In this document: positions 21,748 to 32,850 of the stretch, piece after piece
Position numbering within the stretch: position 1 is the first letter of the stretch
How the letters are laid out: every line of letters starts with the position of its first letter
Origin: Sarcophilus harrisii
Lineage: Eukaryota; Chordata; Mammalia; Dasyuromorphia; Dasyuridae
NCBI RefSeq assembly: GCF_902635505.1
Contig: NC_045431.1
Span: forward strand, 16,337,001 to 16,401,000
Direction of reading: 5' to 3'
Length of the DNA stretch: 64,000 bases
Position numbers and translations under genes: made by a program
The notes under the pieces: generated by a model
Told to the model about the DNA's origin: nothing
Database searches by the model: none
Seen by the model: only the letters and a program-made list of their open reading frames with translations

Positions 21748-22010
21748 TTTATTATATTTTTATTTACGAGATATATGCATGGGTAATTTTTCAACACTGA
21801 CCCTTGCAAAATCTTCTGTTCCAACTTTTTCCCTCCTTCCCCCCACCACCTCCCCTAGATGGCAGGTAGTCCAATACGTGTTAAATATGTTAAAATGTGT
21901 TAAATACAATATATGTATGCCTATTCATACAATTATCTTGCTGCACAAGAAAAATCAGATCTAGAAAGTTAAAAAAAAAAAACCCGAGAGGGAAAACAAA
22001 AATTGTATGC
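21748..22010 (-). mobile_element. L1 3' end
   Basis: 'gagatatatgcatgggtaat', 'caacactgacccttgcaaaa' and 'agatggcaggtagtccaata' match the 3' UTR type seen at 4157-4400. Confidence 0.75.
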
Positions 22011-22194
22011 ATCTATTTCACAAACCAAATCAGAGCTTTTGTTGGCAGTCTGTCTTGTCTGGACAATCGGAGAAGTCCCAGATGTAGTGGACTGCCTCTG
22101 AAGGATGTGGAGTTCTTGGGGGTCCTTGTGAGGAACATGAAATAGAGAAGCAGAAGTGGAGAATATTCCTCTTCCAGACTTGCTCCATTTGCTA

Positions 22195-22490
22195 ATCCAA
22201 CAGACATTTATTGATTCCCTACTGTGTATCACTAAATGCCATGTGCTGCGAGTCAGAAAGACAACAATAACATTTATATAGTGTTTACTACATCACAGGT
22301 CTTATGGTAAGCTAAACACTTTAAAATTTCATCTCACTTGATCTTCATAGCAACCCTAAGACATAGGTGCTACTATTATGTGCAGTTTTACAGATGAAGA
22401 AATCAGGGTAGACAGAGTTAAGTGACTTTTCCAGGATCACACTGCTAGTATGTGTCTGAGGCTGGGTTTGAAAGCATGTCTCTTAACTCA
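22195..22490 (-). mobile_element. MIR (core-SINE)
   Basis: Antisense order: 'cagacatttattgattccct', 'atttatatagtgtttactac', 'cagatgaagaaatcagggta', 'gttaagtgacttttccagga'. Confidence 0.7.
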
Positions 22491-22504
22491 AAGAACTAAT
22501 CTTT

Positions 22505-22762
22505 TCCCTCATTAACTAGCATTTTATTTTTCTAATTTCATGTAAAGATAGTTTTTCTAACTTATTTTTGTAAGATTTTGAGTTTTAAATTTTTCCTCCC
22601 TCCCCTCCTCTTACTCAATGCATCCCAATTGGATATAGCTCATATATATACAATCATGTTAAACAGATTTCCATATTAGGCATGTTGGGAAAGAAAAATC
22701 AGAAGAAAAGGGGAAAACCATGACAGAGAAAGGGGGGGGGGAGAAAAATACTATGCTTCAAA
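22505..22762 (-). mobile_element. Old L1, left half, split by a younger L1
   Basis: The complement of an L1 3' UTR ('catgttgggaaagaaaaatc'), with a 10-base G run near 22732. Continues at 23737. Confidence 0.7.
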
Positions 22763-23719
22763 TTAAGACAACTCTGAGATCCCACTACATACCTGTCAAA
22801 CTGGCTAGAATGACAGGGAAAGATAATGCAGGACGTTGGAGGAGATGTGGGAAAACAGGGACACTGATGCATTATTGGTGGAACTGTGAATACATCCAAC
22901 CATTCTGGAGAGCAATTTGGAACTATGCTCAAAAAGGTATCAAACTGTGCAATACCCTTTGATCCAGCAGTGCTACTACTGGGCTTATACCCCAAAGAGA
23001 TACTAAAGAAGGGAAAGGGACCTGTATGTGCACGAATGTTTGTGGCAGCCCTCTTTATACTGGCTAGAAACTGGAAACTGAGTGGATGCCCATCAGTTGG
23101 AGAATGGCTGAATAAATTGTGGTAAATGAATATTATGGAATATTATTGTTCTGTAAGAAATGACCGACAGGAGGATTTCAGAAAGGCCTGGAGAGACTTA
23201 CATGAACTGATGCTGAGTGAAATGAGCAGGATCAGGAGATCATTATATACTTCAACAACAATACTATATGATGACCAGTTCTGATGAACCAGGCCATCCT
23301 CAGCAATGAGATCAACCAAATCATTTCCAATGGAGCAGTAATGAACTGAACCAGCTACGCCCAGGGAAAGAACTCTGGGAGATGACTAAAAACCATTACA
23401 TTGAATTTCCAATCCCCATATTTATGCCCACCTGCATTTTTGATTTCCTTCACAGGCTCATTGTACAATATTTCAGAGTCTGATTCTTTTTGTACAGCAA
23501 AATAACGGTTTGGACATGTATACTTATTATGTATCTAATTTATATTTTAATATATTTAACATCTAGTGGTCATCCTGCCATCTGGGGGAGGGGGTGGGGG
23601 GAAAGAGGGGAAAAATTGGAACAAGAGATTTGGCAATTGTTAACGCTGTAAAGTTATCCATACATATAACCTGTAAATAAAAGGCTATTAAATAAAGAAA
23701 AGAAAAGAAAGGGAAATGG
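22763..23719 (+). mobile_element. 5'-truncated L1, nested insertion
   Basis: Encodes the ORF2 C-terminus in two frames (GRWRRCGKTGTLMHYWWNCE; RMFVAALFILARNWKLSGCP) and ends with a 3' UTR and 'cctgtaaataaaaggctatt' plus A-rich tail. A perfect 17-bp duplication, 'aaatactatgcttcaaa', flanks it (22746-22762 and 23720-23736). It inserted into an older antisense L1. Confidence 0.9.
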
Positions 23720-23736
23720 AAATACTATGCTTCAAA

Positions 23737-24085
23737 CTGCATTCAGATCCTGTAGTTCTTTTTCTGGATGTGGTCAACATTTTCCAGCACAAGCGTTTTG
23801 GAATTTTCTCCAATCACTGTATTGCTGAGAACTAAGTTTTATCAGAGTTGATCATCACACAATTCTGTTATTGTGTGCAATGTTCTGGTTCTCCTCATTT
23901 CTTTGCAGGTTTTTCTGAACCCAACCTGCTTAACATTTCTCATAGCACAACAGTATTCCATTCATATACCACAACTTGTTCAGCTGTTCCCCAGTTGATG
24001 GGCGTCCCTTCGATGTCCAATTCTTTGCCATCAGAGAAAGAGCTGCTGTATTTTTGTACGTGTGAGTCCTTTATTATGAATCCTT
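23737..24085 (-). mobile_element. Old L1, right half
   Basis: Resumes the element interrupted at 22762 ('ctgcattcagatcctgtagt', 'ttcccattcatatacc'-like and 'cagttgatgggcgtcccttc'). Confidence 0.7.
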
Positions 24086-24284
24086 TTTATGCTCTTCAAA
24101 GAAGTAGTCTTCCAGTTTTGTTGATCGATCAAACATTTCTCGAACTCCTTTTGTGTGGAAAGTCACTTATTATCTCAGGTTTGTCCTTACCTCCTAAGAG
24201 TTAGGACACCTGAGTTCTACTCCCACCCACTAATCTGCTTCAAAGGGTTCCCACACCTCTCTCAGTGGCTCCAGATATTTCTAG

Positions 24285-24460
24285 AACAGGGATTCTTAAA
24301 TCAATGTCTGTAACCTTGGAGTTTTTAAATATCTAGCTTGATAACTGTCTCAATAGAACTGGTTTCTTTTGTAATGTTGTACCTTTTACTTTGTGCATTT
24401 AAAAACTGCTGTTCTGAGAAGAGGCCCACAGAAAAGGTTAAGAACTCCTCCTCTAGGACG
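24285..24460. mobile_element. hAT-like DNA transposon
   Basis: 'cagggattcttaaatcaatg' at the left and 'aaaggttaagaactcct' at the right form imperfect terminal inverted repeats around 'actggtttcttttgtaatgt'. Confidence 0.55.
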
Positions 24461-24576
24461 ATTGATCCTGCATTAAATGGGGCTTGAATTAAGTTTCTCT
24501 TTGGAACTTCTCAGTTCCCCTTCCTGTACCTGCTTTCCTGCAAACTCCCCAGTCTATCATAGCTAGACCTTTTTTT

Positions 24577-25122
24577 CTTTTTTTTTTTCTTCCAAAGTAT
24601 TTCTTTTTAATTGTTTTTTTTTTTAATTTTAATAGCCTTTTATTTACAGGTTATATGTATGGGTAACTTTACAGCATTGACAATTGCCCAACCTCTTGTT
24701 TCAAGTTTTCCCCTCCTTCCTCCCACCCCCTCCCCTAGATGGCAGGATGACCAATACATGTTAATATATTAAAGTATAAATTAAATGCAAAATAAGAATA
24801 CATGACCAAACCGTTATTTTGCTGTACAAAAAGAATCGGACTCTGAAAAATTGCACAATTAGCCTGTGAAGGAAATCCAAAATGCAGGTGGGCAAAAATA
24901 TAGGGATTGGGAATTCAACGTAATGGTTTTTAGTCATCTCCCAGAGTTCTTTCGCTGGGCGTAGCTGGTTCAGTTCATTACTGCTCCATTGGAACTGAAT
25001 TGGTTCGTCTCATTGCTGAGGATGGCCAGAGCCATCAGAATTGGTCATCATATAGTATTGTTGTTGAAGTATATAATGATCTCCTGGCCCTGCTCGTTTC
25101 ATTCAGCATCAGTTCATGTCAG
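24577..25122 (-). mobile_element. 5'-truncated L1 with target-site duplication
   Basis: Same subfamily as 19151-19631. The flanking duplication is 'gctagacc' plus a T run, at 24562-24577 and 25123-25137. The ORF2 end is present ('cattcagcatcagttcatgt' on the plus strand). Confidence 0.8.
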
Positions 25123-25137
25123 GCTAGACCTTTTTTC

Positions 25138-26609
25138 AATTGGCTCCTGTTAATAAGGAAATTGATTTGATAAATGCATCCCCTGACATGAGGTGTCAGG
25201 GACTTGATGTGTGAGCCCTTCCAAGGAGATGTGCATTTTAAAAGAAATCGAGATCTTTAACCCAAGGTATTAGAATCTGTAACGGTATTCGGGTGCCAGA
25301 TCAGCCTAAATCTTCATGACTTGTAGGATTTCTATGGCTTAGCTATTAGTTCTGTTGAAACGGGACTGGAAACTCCCAAGAGATGAATCATTTCCCAGAC
25401 CATCCTTTGGGCAGCTCCTAGAAAGGGTCATCCTTGGAAAATGTGAAGTAGGTAAAGTACTCAATCCTTCCCTTCTCTTTCCTTCTTGGTCCCTCTGCAA
25501 CCTCCTGCCCTTTCCCCTGTGACCACCTTCAGGCAACCATTCTCAGAGTCTTCTCAGACCAGGCAGTTTAAGATTCGTTTCCTCTTTATCTCATTTGTGG
25601 GGGGATAAAGCAGCCATTATATGAGTTTAAACCAAGGCTTGTATGTATTTGGGTGAACAGATATTAACTTCTCCAGGTAGTATTTCCATGCGAAGAGAAT
25701 ATCTCATTAATTCAAAGAAATGATTCTCTAATTGTATAATTTTAGAGGAAAAGAAACTCTGGAACCCATAAATCACACTGTTATACCATCTATTCTATTT
25801 CAAGTTCCTTTATTAGAGTGTGGCATCCTAGAACAGGGTCCCTTTCTCTCATCTGTGAGTTTCTGCCAAGACCTAACATGGTACCCGATACACAATAAGT
25901 GCTAAATATATATTTACTTAATATATGATAATGACAATTACTCATGTTTACATCCAAATATTGATAGTCCTTGCTCTCCCGGTCAGGTCGGTCTTATTCT
26001 TGAACTGAAATGATCTTGAGAAGTTTTCTCTATGTGTTCTAGACCCCGATTTAAAGGAACTTTATCACTGTTAATGAGACACCAAACGGTGTCTGGTGAA
26101 AATGTTTCTTATTGATTATAACTTTACATATACTTTTATGGCTACCCAAGATGCCTTTTTAGAGATTCTTATTTGTTTCTCACAAAAGCAATTTCTCCGG
26201 GTAGTACAGCAGGTATCTAAAGCCCAGCTCTTTCTCTTCACTATTCTCCACATCTGTCTCTGTCTCCACATCTCTCTCTTCTGTTTGGCTGTAACCACTT
26301 GCCAACAAGGATGACCCAAGCCGTCATCCCGTAGAAAGGTCCATCTCTTCCTACATGGCCACCTGAGAAAGAGACATGAGAGAAGCAAGGGGAGGGAACC
26401 CATTTCTCTATTTTCTAGAACAGAAAGTGGACACAGACTTTCTGGGCTATATTTAAAATCCCTTCTCCTTCCAGGAGGCTTTCTTTGTTGACTTCAAGCC
26501 ACCTTCATTCATTTCCTCTCTGAACCATTATAATATAATTAGTTCTATTTGTTACTGAACTGCCATTCAGCACACAGACATCTGTTTCACGGATTGTTTT
26601 CTAGTTGTT
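25138..26609. other. Unassigned sequence
   Basis: No gene. An MIR/L2-like 3' end may lie at 25855-25915. A small hairpin 'gacaccaaacggtgtc' lies at 26080-26095. The part 26030-26450 could be a decayed repeat of unknown family. Confidence 0.35.
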
Positions 26610-27335
26610 AGTTTAAAAAAAATCTTATTAATGTCTTTTATTTTTATATTATAATCATCTCTAAATATCAACCATCACTCCAACCTCCACAAATGAACCT
26701 TCTCTGTAACAAAGAGCTCGACGCAAACCCACTGAGACTAAGTCGGACTGTGTAGAGTAGTCGAGATTCTCTGTGGGTAAAAGAAGGAATACGCTTTCAA
26801 GCATCCTCCAAGACCATTATTGTTTTTTTTTTTTTCCCCAGCCATTCAGAATTCCTTTAGTGATTCTTTCCTTTACATTATCATATATTTGTGGATAATT
26901 GTGCCGTTGGTTTTATTTATTTCAAAAGCATTGGCTCATATCAATCTTCCCATGTCTCTTTGACTTCCACATTTGTCTTTTCTCACACAATGATAATATT
27001 CCATTATATTTGGGCAGCCAGGTGGCATATTGGATAGAGTATTGGGCCTCAAGTCATGAAAACTTAACTTCGAATGGAGCTGCCCACACTTACCATCTAT
27101 ATGATCCTGGTCAAGTCATTTAAACTCATTTGCCTCAGTTTCTTCTTCTGTAAAATGAACTGGACAAGAAAATGGCAAACTGTTTCTGTATCTTCACCAA
27201 GAAAACCCCAAATAGGACCACAAAGAGTCAGATGTGAATAAATGACAGAACAATAAGAGAAAATATGAATATTCACATACCACAGTGTTCAGTTTTCCCC
27301 GATGGGCAGCCAACTTTTTCCCAGCTCTTAGTTAT
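26610..27335 (-). mobile_element. Old L1 split by a SINE
   Basis: Left part 26610-27005 ('cacacaatgataatattcca') and right part 27262-27335 ('atattcacataccacagtgt', 'gatgggcagccaactttttc') are continuous in L1 order; the SINE at 27009-27258 lies between them. Confidence 0.6.
27009..27258 (+). mobile_element. MAR1-type SINE, long form
   Basis: Head 'gggcagccaggtggcatatt', core 'gtcaagtcatttaaactcat', then the extended tail 'aagaaaatggcaaactgttt' and 'gaccacaaagagtcagatgt'. Confidence 0.8.
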
Positions 27336-27339
27336 CCTG

Positions 27340-27985
27340 AAAAAAAAAAAAATGTTGCTGTGAGGAATCTGCTGTCCCCCAGGGTTTTCTTTCTGTCTTT
27401 GGGCTCTCTCCATGTGGACATCAGCCTTGTCCCCCTGGGCACCAGGAAGTCGGGACCACATAGTTTTTCCCTTTTGCAGCACCCCATGGCACCTGGCGCA
27501 GCCTCGGGCAGAGTGAGTGCCGAGTAAATATTTGGCAAGTAAACAAAACTCTGACTGTTTGAGTCAGACCAGAATCGGCTGAACTGGCGCCCAAAGAAAG
27601 GGGACTCACCCCTCCGAGAGATCCTCGGACGCCCCCAAAGAGACCCGGCCTCGTGTTCCTCTGGTCAGACAGGACAGTCGGGACCTGTCCGCTTTCACTC
27701 AGCGTTTAGTGAAAACACTTTCTGACCCGCGTCTTCCATAGAAATCCCTCTAGGAGGTAACGGCTATTTACGGAGGTTCCTGTGGGTGCCGGGCTCTCTG
27801 CTGGGGTCCGGAAGGCAAGCTAAAAAGGGGGGTCCTCACATGTGCACCAGAAACATAGGAACGGCCTCTTGTACCCCCCCAACCAGGCTGGGGGCTCCTG
27901 CAGAGCAGGGATTGGGACCTAACGGGGAGGGGCTAATTAATGAGGGTCAGAAATGTCCAGAAATGCAAATCAGGAGAACAAACAG
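27340..27985. other. Unassigned, moderately GC-rich
   Basis: No gene or repeat recognised. CpGs are fairly frequent at 27480-27700. Confidence 0.35.
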
Positions 27986-28300
27986 GCATAGACACATGCA
28001 CACACACAGATACATACATATATATATATATATACACACACAAATGTATATAATACATATATAGATATGCATGTGTATATATAGTATGTGTGTGCAAGGC
28101 ACACATACCTAGGTACACGTATGCAAGTATACATATACATGTACACGTGTAGCATACATACACATATTATATAATGTGTCCATGTGTATACATCGGCATA
28201 CAAATATCTGGACATACATGTGTATATATATGCATGTCTATATGTGTGTGTGCATACATATACACATGTATATATATGATCTACATATACGTAAATAATT
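27986..28300. repeat. CA/TA/TG alternating tract
   Basis: About 300 bases of near-continuous purine-pyrimidine alternation: ACAC, TATATA, CATG and GTGT blocks. Confidence 0.9.
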
Positions 28301-28304
28301 TGAT

Positions 28305-28525
28305 TGGATAGTGGTCCAGTCTTCTGGAGGGAGTGCCAGACTTGCCTCGGGAAGACCAAGAGAGACTCCAGACATTTACCCCCTGGGTGATCTGAGCAAA
28401 TCACTTCACCTTCATTTGCCTCAGTTTTCTCCTCTACAAAACGGGGATAATAACAGCACTTGCCTCAAAGGATTGTTGTGAGAATCAAATGAAGTAGCAT
28501 CTGTACATCCCTTCACAGACCTCAA
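28305..28525 (+). mobile_element. Marsupial SINE
   Basis: 'tgagcaaatcacttcacctt', 'acaaaacggggataataaca' and 'gattgttgtgagaatcaaat' follow SINE order. The head is eroded. Confidence 0.7.
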
Positions 28526-28669
28526 AGGGAATGGGACTGCCTGCCATGTTACCGGTGAGGCGAGTCCTCGGCCAGTAACCCGGCCTCTGGGGACCCCCTT
28601 CTCTGCTACTTACAGGGTTAGAAATGGCTCTAGTCTGAGCTGTAGGGTAATTTGCCCAAGGCTTGTTTT

Positions 28670-28672
28670 ATT

Positions 28673-28703
<31 letters not shown>

Positions 28704-29118
28704 ATGTATGTATTATGTGTGTATGTGTGTGTGTATATACATATATGCATGTATAAGATATATGTGTATGTATAATATATATTTATATAATATAATGTAT
28801 ATATAATACACATATATCTATGTAAAATATATACCATAGATGTATGTGTGTTGTGTATATATATATATATGCACATCATATAATGTATATATGCATGTAT
28901 AGTATATTGTAGGTGTGTATATATATATCTATATATATATAATATGGATGTATATATGCATGTATAATGTAGACATAACATACATGTTATATATATATAT
29001 ATTACATATACACATATAGGTATATGATATATAATGTATATTATGTGTATATATATATATATATATATACACACTATGTATAATATGCACATTACATATG
29101 TATACGTATATATATTAT
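28670..29118. repeat. TATATG/TATA alternating satellite
   Basis: About 450 bases almost entirely TA, TG and CA steps. The 160-codon open frame on the minus strand is a by-product. Confidence 0.95.
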
Positions 29119-29760
29119 GTCGGAAGCGGACTTGCCCGGCTTCCAGGCCAGCCTCCCAGGGGTCCCCTCGGCCGGGTGGGCAGCGAGCACTTTGCAGGCC
29201 GGAGCACTTTGCAGGCCGGGACGCGCTGCACTAAATGCGCACTAATATTCTCCAAATGCGCACAAGCGCTGCTTTGAACAGTGGGAGGAAAAGCGTTGCT
29301 GGCCCAGACAATGGCTGAGCTTCCTTCTGGGCCTGAACCCCAGAATTCTAACTACTGAGGAGACTCTGGGCTAGGACGGGGTTAATCAGGGCGGGCTTCT
29401 AGGTCTCGAGGGAGCCCCCTCCAGTGCGGGGACAGCTGGGAAAGCTGGAGGTGCCTCCTCTGAGAGCCCCCGAGTCGCCTCCAGCCTCCCTGGGCTCTTT
29501 GGGGGAGCCCCGGGCTTTCTGCCCGGTGGGGACTCCCTCACTATGTCCTTCCAGACAGGGCTGTTCCTCCAGAGCCCTTGGACTCGGCCCCGCTGAGGGC
29601 CCGCGTCCTCCGCGCCCCCTCCGCCTCCCCTCCGCGCCCCCTCCGTGCTCCCCAGCAGGGCCCGGGCAGAAATGGACTTAATGCGCTCTGCAGAAACAAA
29701 CCCTGAATCAATACCTGCCCACACAGAACTCGGCATAAATTAGAGCGAGACACGCGTGAG
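29119..29760. promoter_or_regulatory. GC/CpG-rich block
   Basis: An abrupt change from the AT satellite to GC-rich DNA with CpGs. It includes a tandem doublet of 'agcactttgcaggccgg' near 29187-29220. No exon recognised. Confidence 0.4.
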
Positions 29761-30249
29761 GGAGAAGCCGAGCAAAGGGCCGGGAGAAATGAGAGAAGGG
29801 AGAGAGAGCAGGGGCCCTAATACCCAGCTCTGTCACGGCTGCCCTGAACAAAGTGCGGCTCCCCACCGGGCTTTGCTTTGACCTTTTGCAGGTTAGGCTT
29901 TTTCACTCCATTTTTCCTGCGTGCCCGGTGCTTTGGGCAGTCTGGGGGCTCATTCTCTGAATGCATAAAATAAAACACAGGATTGCAATGGAAAACTGTT
30001 AAAAAAAAAAAAAAACAGTTCTTAATATATTAAAAACAAACAAACAAACAAAAAAGCAAGTTCACGGACATCAGCTTGAGAAGGCCTGGGGGTGATCCTG
30101 GAGCCTCTTGCAAATCTAACTCGCTGAGATTCCTTCTGGGATTAGGGCTATACTTGCAGCCCAGGTTGGCAGGGGCTGTATGACACTGGAGGGGGAAGCA
30201 AAGAAAGCTTCTTTGGGGAAACAGCCCCTAAATTGGGTCTTTTTTTTTT
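29761..30249. other. Unassigned sequence with A and AAAC runs
   Basis: An A run at 30001-30015 and (AAAC)n at about 30034-30052. Otherwise unremarkable. Confidence 0.4.
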
Positions 30250-30390
30250 TTTTTTTCCTGAGGCAATGGGGTTCAAGTCACTTAACCTGGCAAATGACTT
30301 GCCCAGGGTCACACAGCCAGGAAGCATTTGAACTCAGGTCCTCTCCCCTCCAGAGCTCACCCTCTAACCACTAGCTGGTCCTAAATTGGG
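30250..30390 (-). mobile_element. MAR1-type SINE, antisense
   Basis: 'gacttgcccagggtcacaca', 'tttgaactcaggtcctct' and a T run at the left (tail complement). Confidence 0.75.
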
Positions 30391-31069
30391 TCTGGAAGAA
30401 GGAAATATTTCAATAGACGGACATGGAGTGTGGTCCCTTCCACAGTTGGGTCATTGAGGACAGAGACAGAAGAGGCAAGGAGGAGAAGAAGGGGAAACAG
30501 TGGTTGGGGCTGGGCTTGGGAGAGGGTTGAAGAGTGCTGAGAGGGGGGAAAGTCAAGGTTAAATGAATATTTTCTCCATCGGGGCTCCCCGGAAGCACTG
30601 CCCAGTGTGGGGGAAGAGGGAGGATCCTTAGGCTTCGATCAGGCGATCCCAAAGTCTTGGAGTCCCTCTGTCTCCTGGTCCCAGTGCCCAGTGACATGCG
30701 AGCTCCTAGTCAGAGAGAAGGGGGCCAGCCTTTGGGGGCCACGGCCCTGGGGTCCAGAGTCTCCGTGCTCTAGGTGGGGGTCCCTCTTCCGCCCCCTCCA
30801 AGTTACCCAGGACCTAGCCTGCTAATAAATGATTGTAACGACAGCCTGGTCCAGTTTTCCCGAGCTCCAGTGGGTGATCAATAATGGCCTGTTCCCTTTG
30901 ATTATGAGAGCCTTATTTGGAGCCTCCTTCCCTTAATTGGAGCTGAAGTTCCCTTCTGAAGGGGAACAGACTGCGCCTTCACGGGCAGCTATTGATTTAT
31001 GGTTTGTCCTTACAAAATGCATTAACTGCATTTCTCCACAGGCCCTTTGGGGCTGGGCTGGAGCTCCTG
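30391..31069. other. Unique sequence, possible conserved non-coding element
   Basis: 30815-31060 has no repeat signature and carries clustered homeodomain-type cores ('taataaatgattg', 'gatcaataatgg', 'cttaattgga', 'gctattgattta') directly before the minisatellite. Function is unknown. Confidence 0.35.
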
Positions 31070-31710
31070 CAGCCTTTCCCTTCCCTCTCCTCCTCCTGCA
31101 GCCTTTCCCTTCCCTCTCCTCCTCCTGCAGCCTTTCCCTTCCCTCTCCTCCTCCTGCAGCCTTTCCCTCCCCTCCTCCTGCAGCCTTTCCCTTCCCTCTC
31201 CTCCTCCTGCAGCCTTTCCCTTCCCTCTCCTCCTCCTGCAGCCTTTCCCTCCCTCCTCCTGCAGCCTTTCCCTTCCCTCTCCTCCTCCTGCAGCCTTTCC
31301 CTTCCCTCTCCTCCTCCTTGCAGCCTTTCCCTTCCTCTCCCTCCTCCTGCAGCCTTTCCCTTCCCTCTCCTCCTCCTGCAGCCTTTCCCTTCCCTCTCCT
31401 CCTCCTGCAGCCTTTCCCTTCCCTCTCCTCCTCCTGCAGCCTTTCCCTCCCCTCCTCCTGCAGCCTTTCCCTTCCCTCTCCTCCTCCTGCAGCCTTTCCC
31501 TTCCCTCTCCTCCTCCTGCAGCCTTTCCCTTCCCTCTCCTCCTCCTGCAGCCTTTCCCTCCCTCTCCTCCTCCTGCAGCCTTTCCCTTCCCTCTCCTCCT
31601 CCTGCAGCCTTTCCCTTCCCTCTCCTCCTCCTGCAGCCTTTCCCTTCCCTCTCCTCCTCCTGCAGCCTTTCCCTCCCCTCCTCCTGCAGCCTTTCCCTCC
31701 CCTCCTCCTG
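31070..31710. repeat. 29-bp polypyrimidine minisatellite, 23 units
   Basis: Each unit starts CAG and ends CCTCCTG, so every junction is CTGCAG. I count sixteen 29-bp units, one of 30, one of 28, four of 24 and one of 23, totalling 641 bp. The plus strand is almost purely C/T apart from the CTGCAG. Long open frames in three plus and two minus frames come from the composition; they are not a gene. Confidence 0.97.
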
Positions 31711-32311
31711 CAATATCTCCCCCAGGCTCTCCCTTCCCTCCCCAATCCAGTGGCTGGTTCCCATCTCCTCACCCAGCTGCTCAGGAGCAGGCTTGGGCAT
31801 TGTGGGTTAAAAACCATCCTCTTGAAGTCCATTTGTCCTTCCCCACTTTGGGGATGAGATCAGCATTTTCAGGAAGGGGCAAAGGGGAAGGCCCCCTCTC
31901 CTAAAAGTGAGGGGCTCATCCCTCCCCTTTGTCCTAAGCAGTATCACAAGCTGCCTCCATAGGAAGGATTTAGCCCAAAGCAGTCACTTCCAGGGCACCG
32001 AGGGTACTTACCGTGTCCCAGGCTCTGAGCGAGCTTTGGAGCATCCCAGCCCCCTTGGGTTTAGGCTCCCAGAGATCCCTCCGGCCAGACTTCTGGGCTG
32101 GCCCTGAGAGCCTGGACACCCCAAATGGAGGGAGAGACCTGCTTTCCAGTAATATTTATTAAGCAACTGTAACTTTACAGGGTACCATGCTGATCTTTAT
32201 ATGAGGAGGACAGGGAGAGGGGGGAGAGGAAGGAAAAAGAGTCGGGGGGAGAAGGAAAAGGAGAGGGAGAAAAGAGTAGCATATAGGAGATACAATCTGT
32301 ATATGTGAACA

Positions 32312-32314
<3 letters not shown>
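31711..32314. other. Unassigned sequence
   Basis: No recognised feature apart from a GGGGAGA/GGAAA purine patch at 32200-32270. Confidence 0.4.
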
Positions 32315-32351
<37 letters not shown>

Positions 32352-32850
32352 ATCTTGAAACTATATATGTAATATATAAAATCTATATTATATATAAAAT
32401 CTTGAAACTATATATATATAATATAGATATTATATATAAAATCTTGAAACTATATATATATATATATAATATAGATATTATATATAAAATCTTGAAACTA
32501 TATATATATATATATAATATAGATATTATATATAAAATCTTGAAACTATATATATCTATATATAATATAGATATTATATATAAAATCTTGAAACTATATA
32601 TATCTATATATAATATAGATATTATATATAAAATCTTGAAACTATATATATCTATATATAATATAGATATTATATATAAAATCTTGAAACTATATATATC
32701 TATATATAATATAGATATTATATATAAAATCTTGAAACTATATATATCTATATATAATATAGATATTATATATAAAATCTTGAAACTATATATATCTATA
32801 TATAATATAGATATTATATATATAATCGTGAAATTATATTATATATATAT
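32315..32850. repeat. 48-bp AT-rich satellite
   Basis: After a (TA)n lead-in, about nine copies of a 48-bp unit containing 'aaaatcttgaaactatatat' and 'ctatatataatatagatatt'. The unit length is a multiple of three, so one plus frame reads KLYISIYNIDIIYKIL per unit; this is an artefact. The first copies differ (TATATATA in place of TATATCTA); the last six are nearly identical. Confidence 0.95.

Noticed and set aside
26030-26450. A second LTR
   Set aside because: A small hairpin and A/T-rich end hinted at one, but I found no paired borders, TATA box and polyadenylation signal in order.
28610-29092. 160-codon Tyr/Ile-rich frame on the minus strand
   Set aside because: Translation of alternating TA/TG microsatellite.
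30933-31904. Five overlapping open frames of 267-306 codons
   Set aside because: All arise from the 29-bp minisatellite, which is open in several frames on both strands at once.
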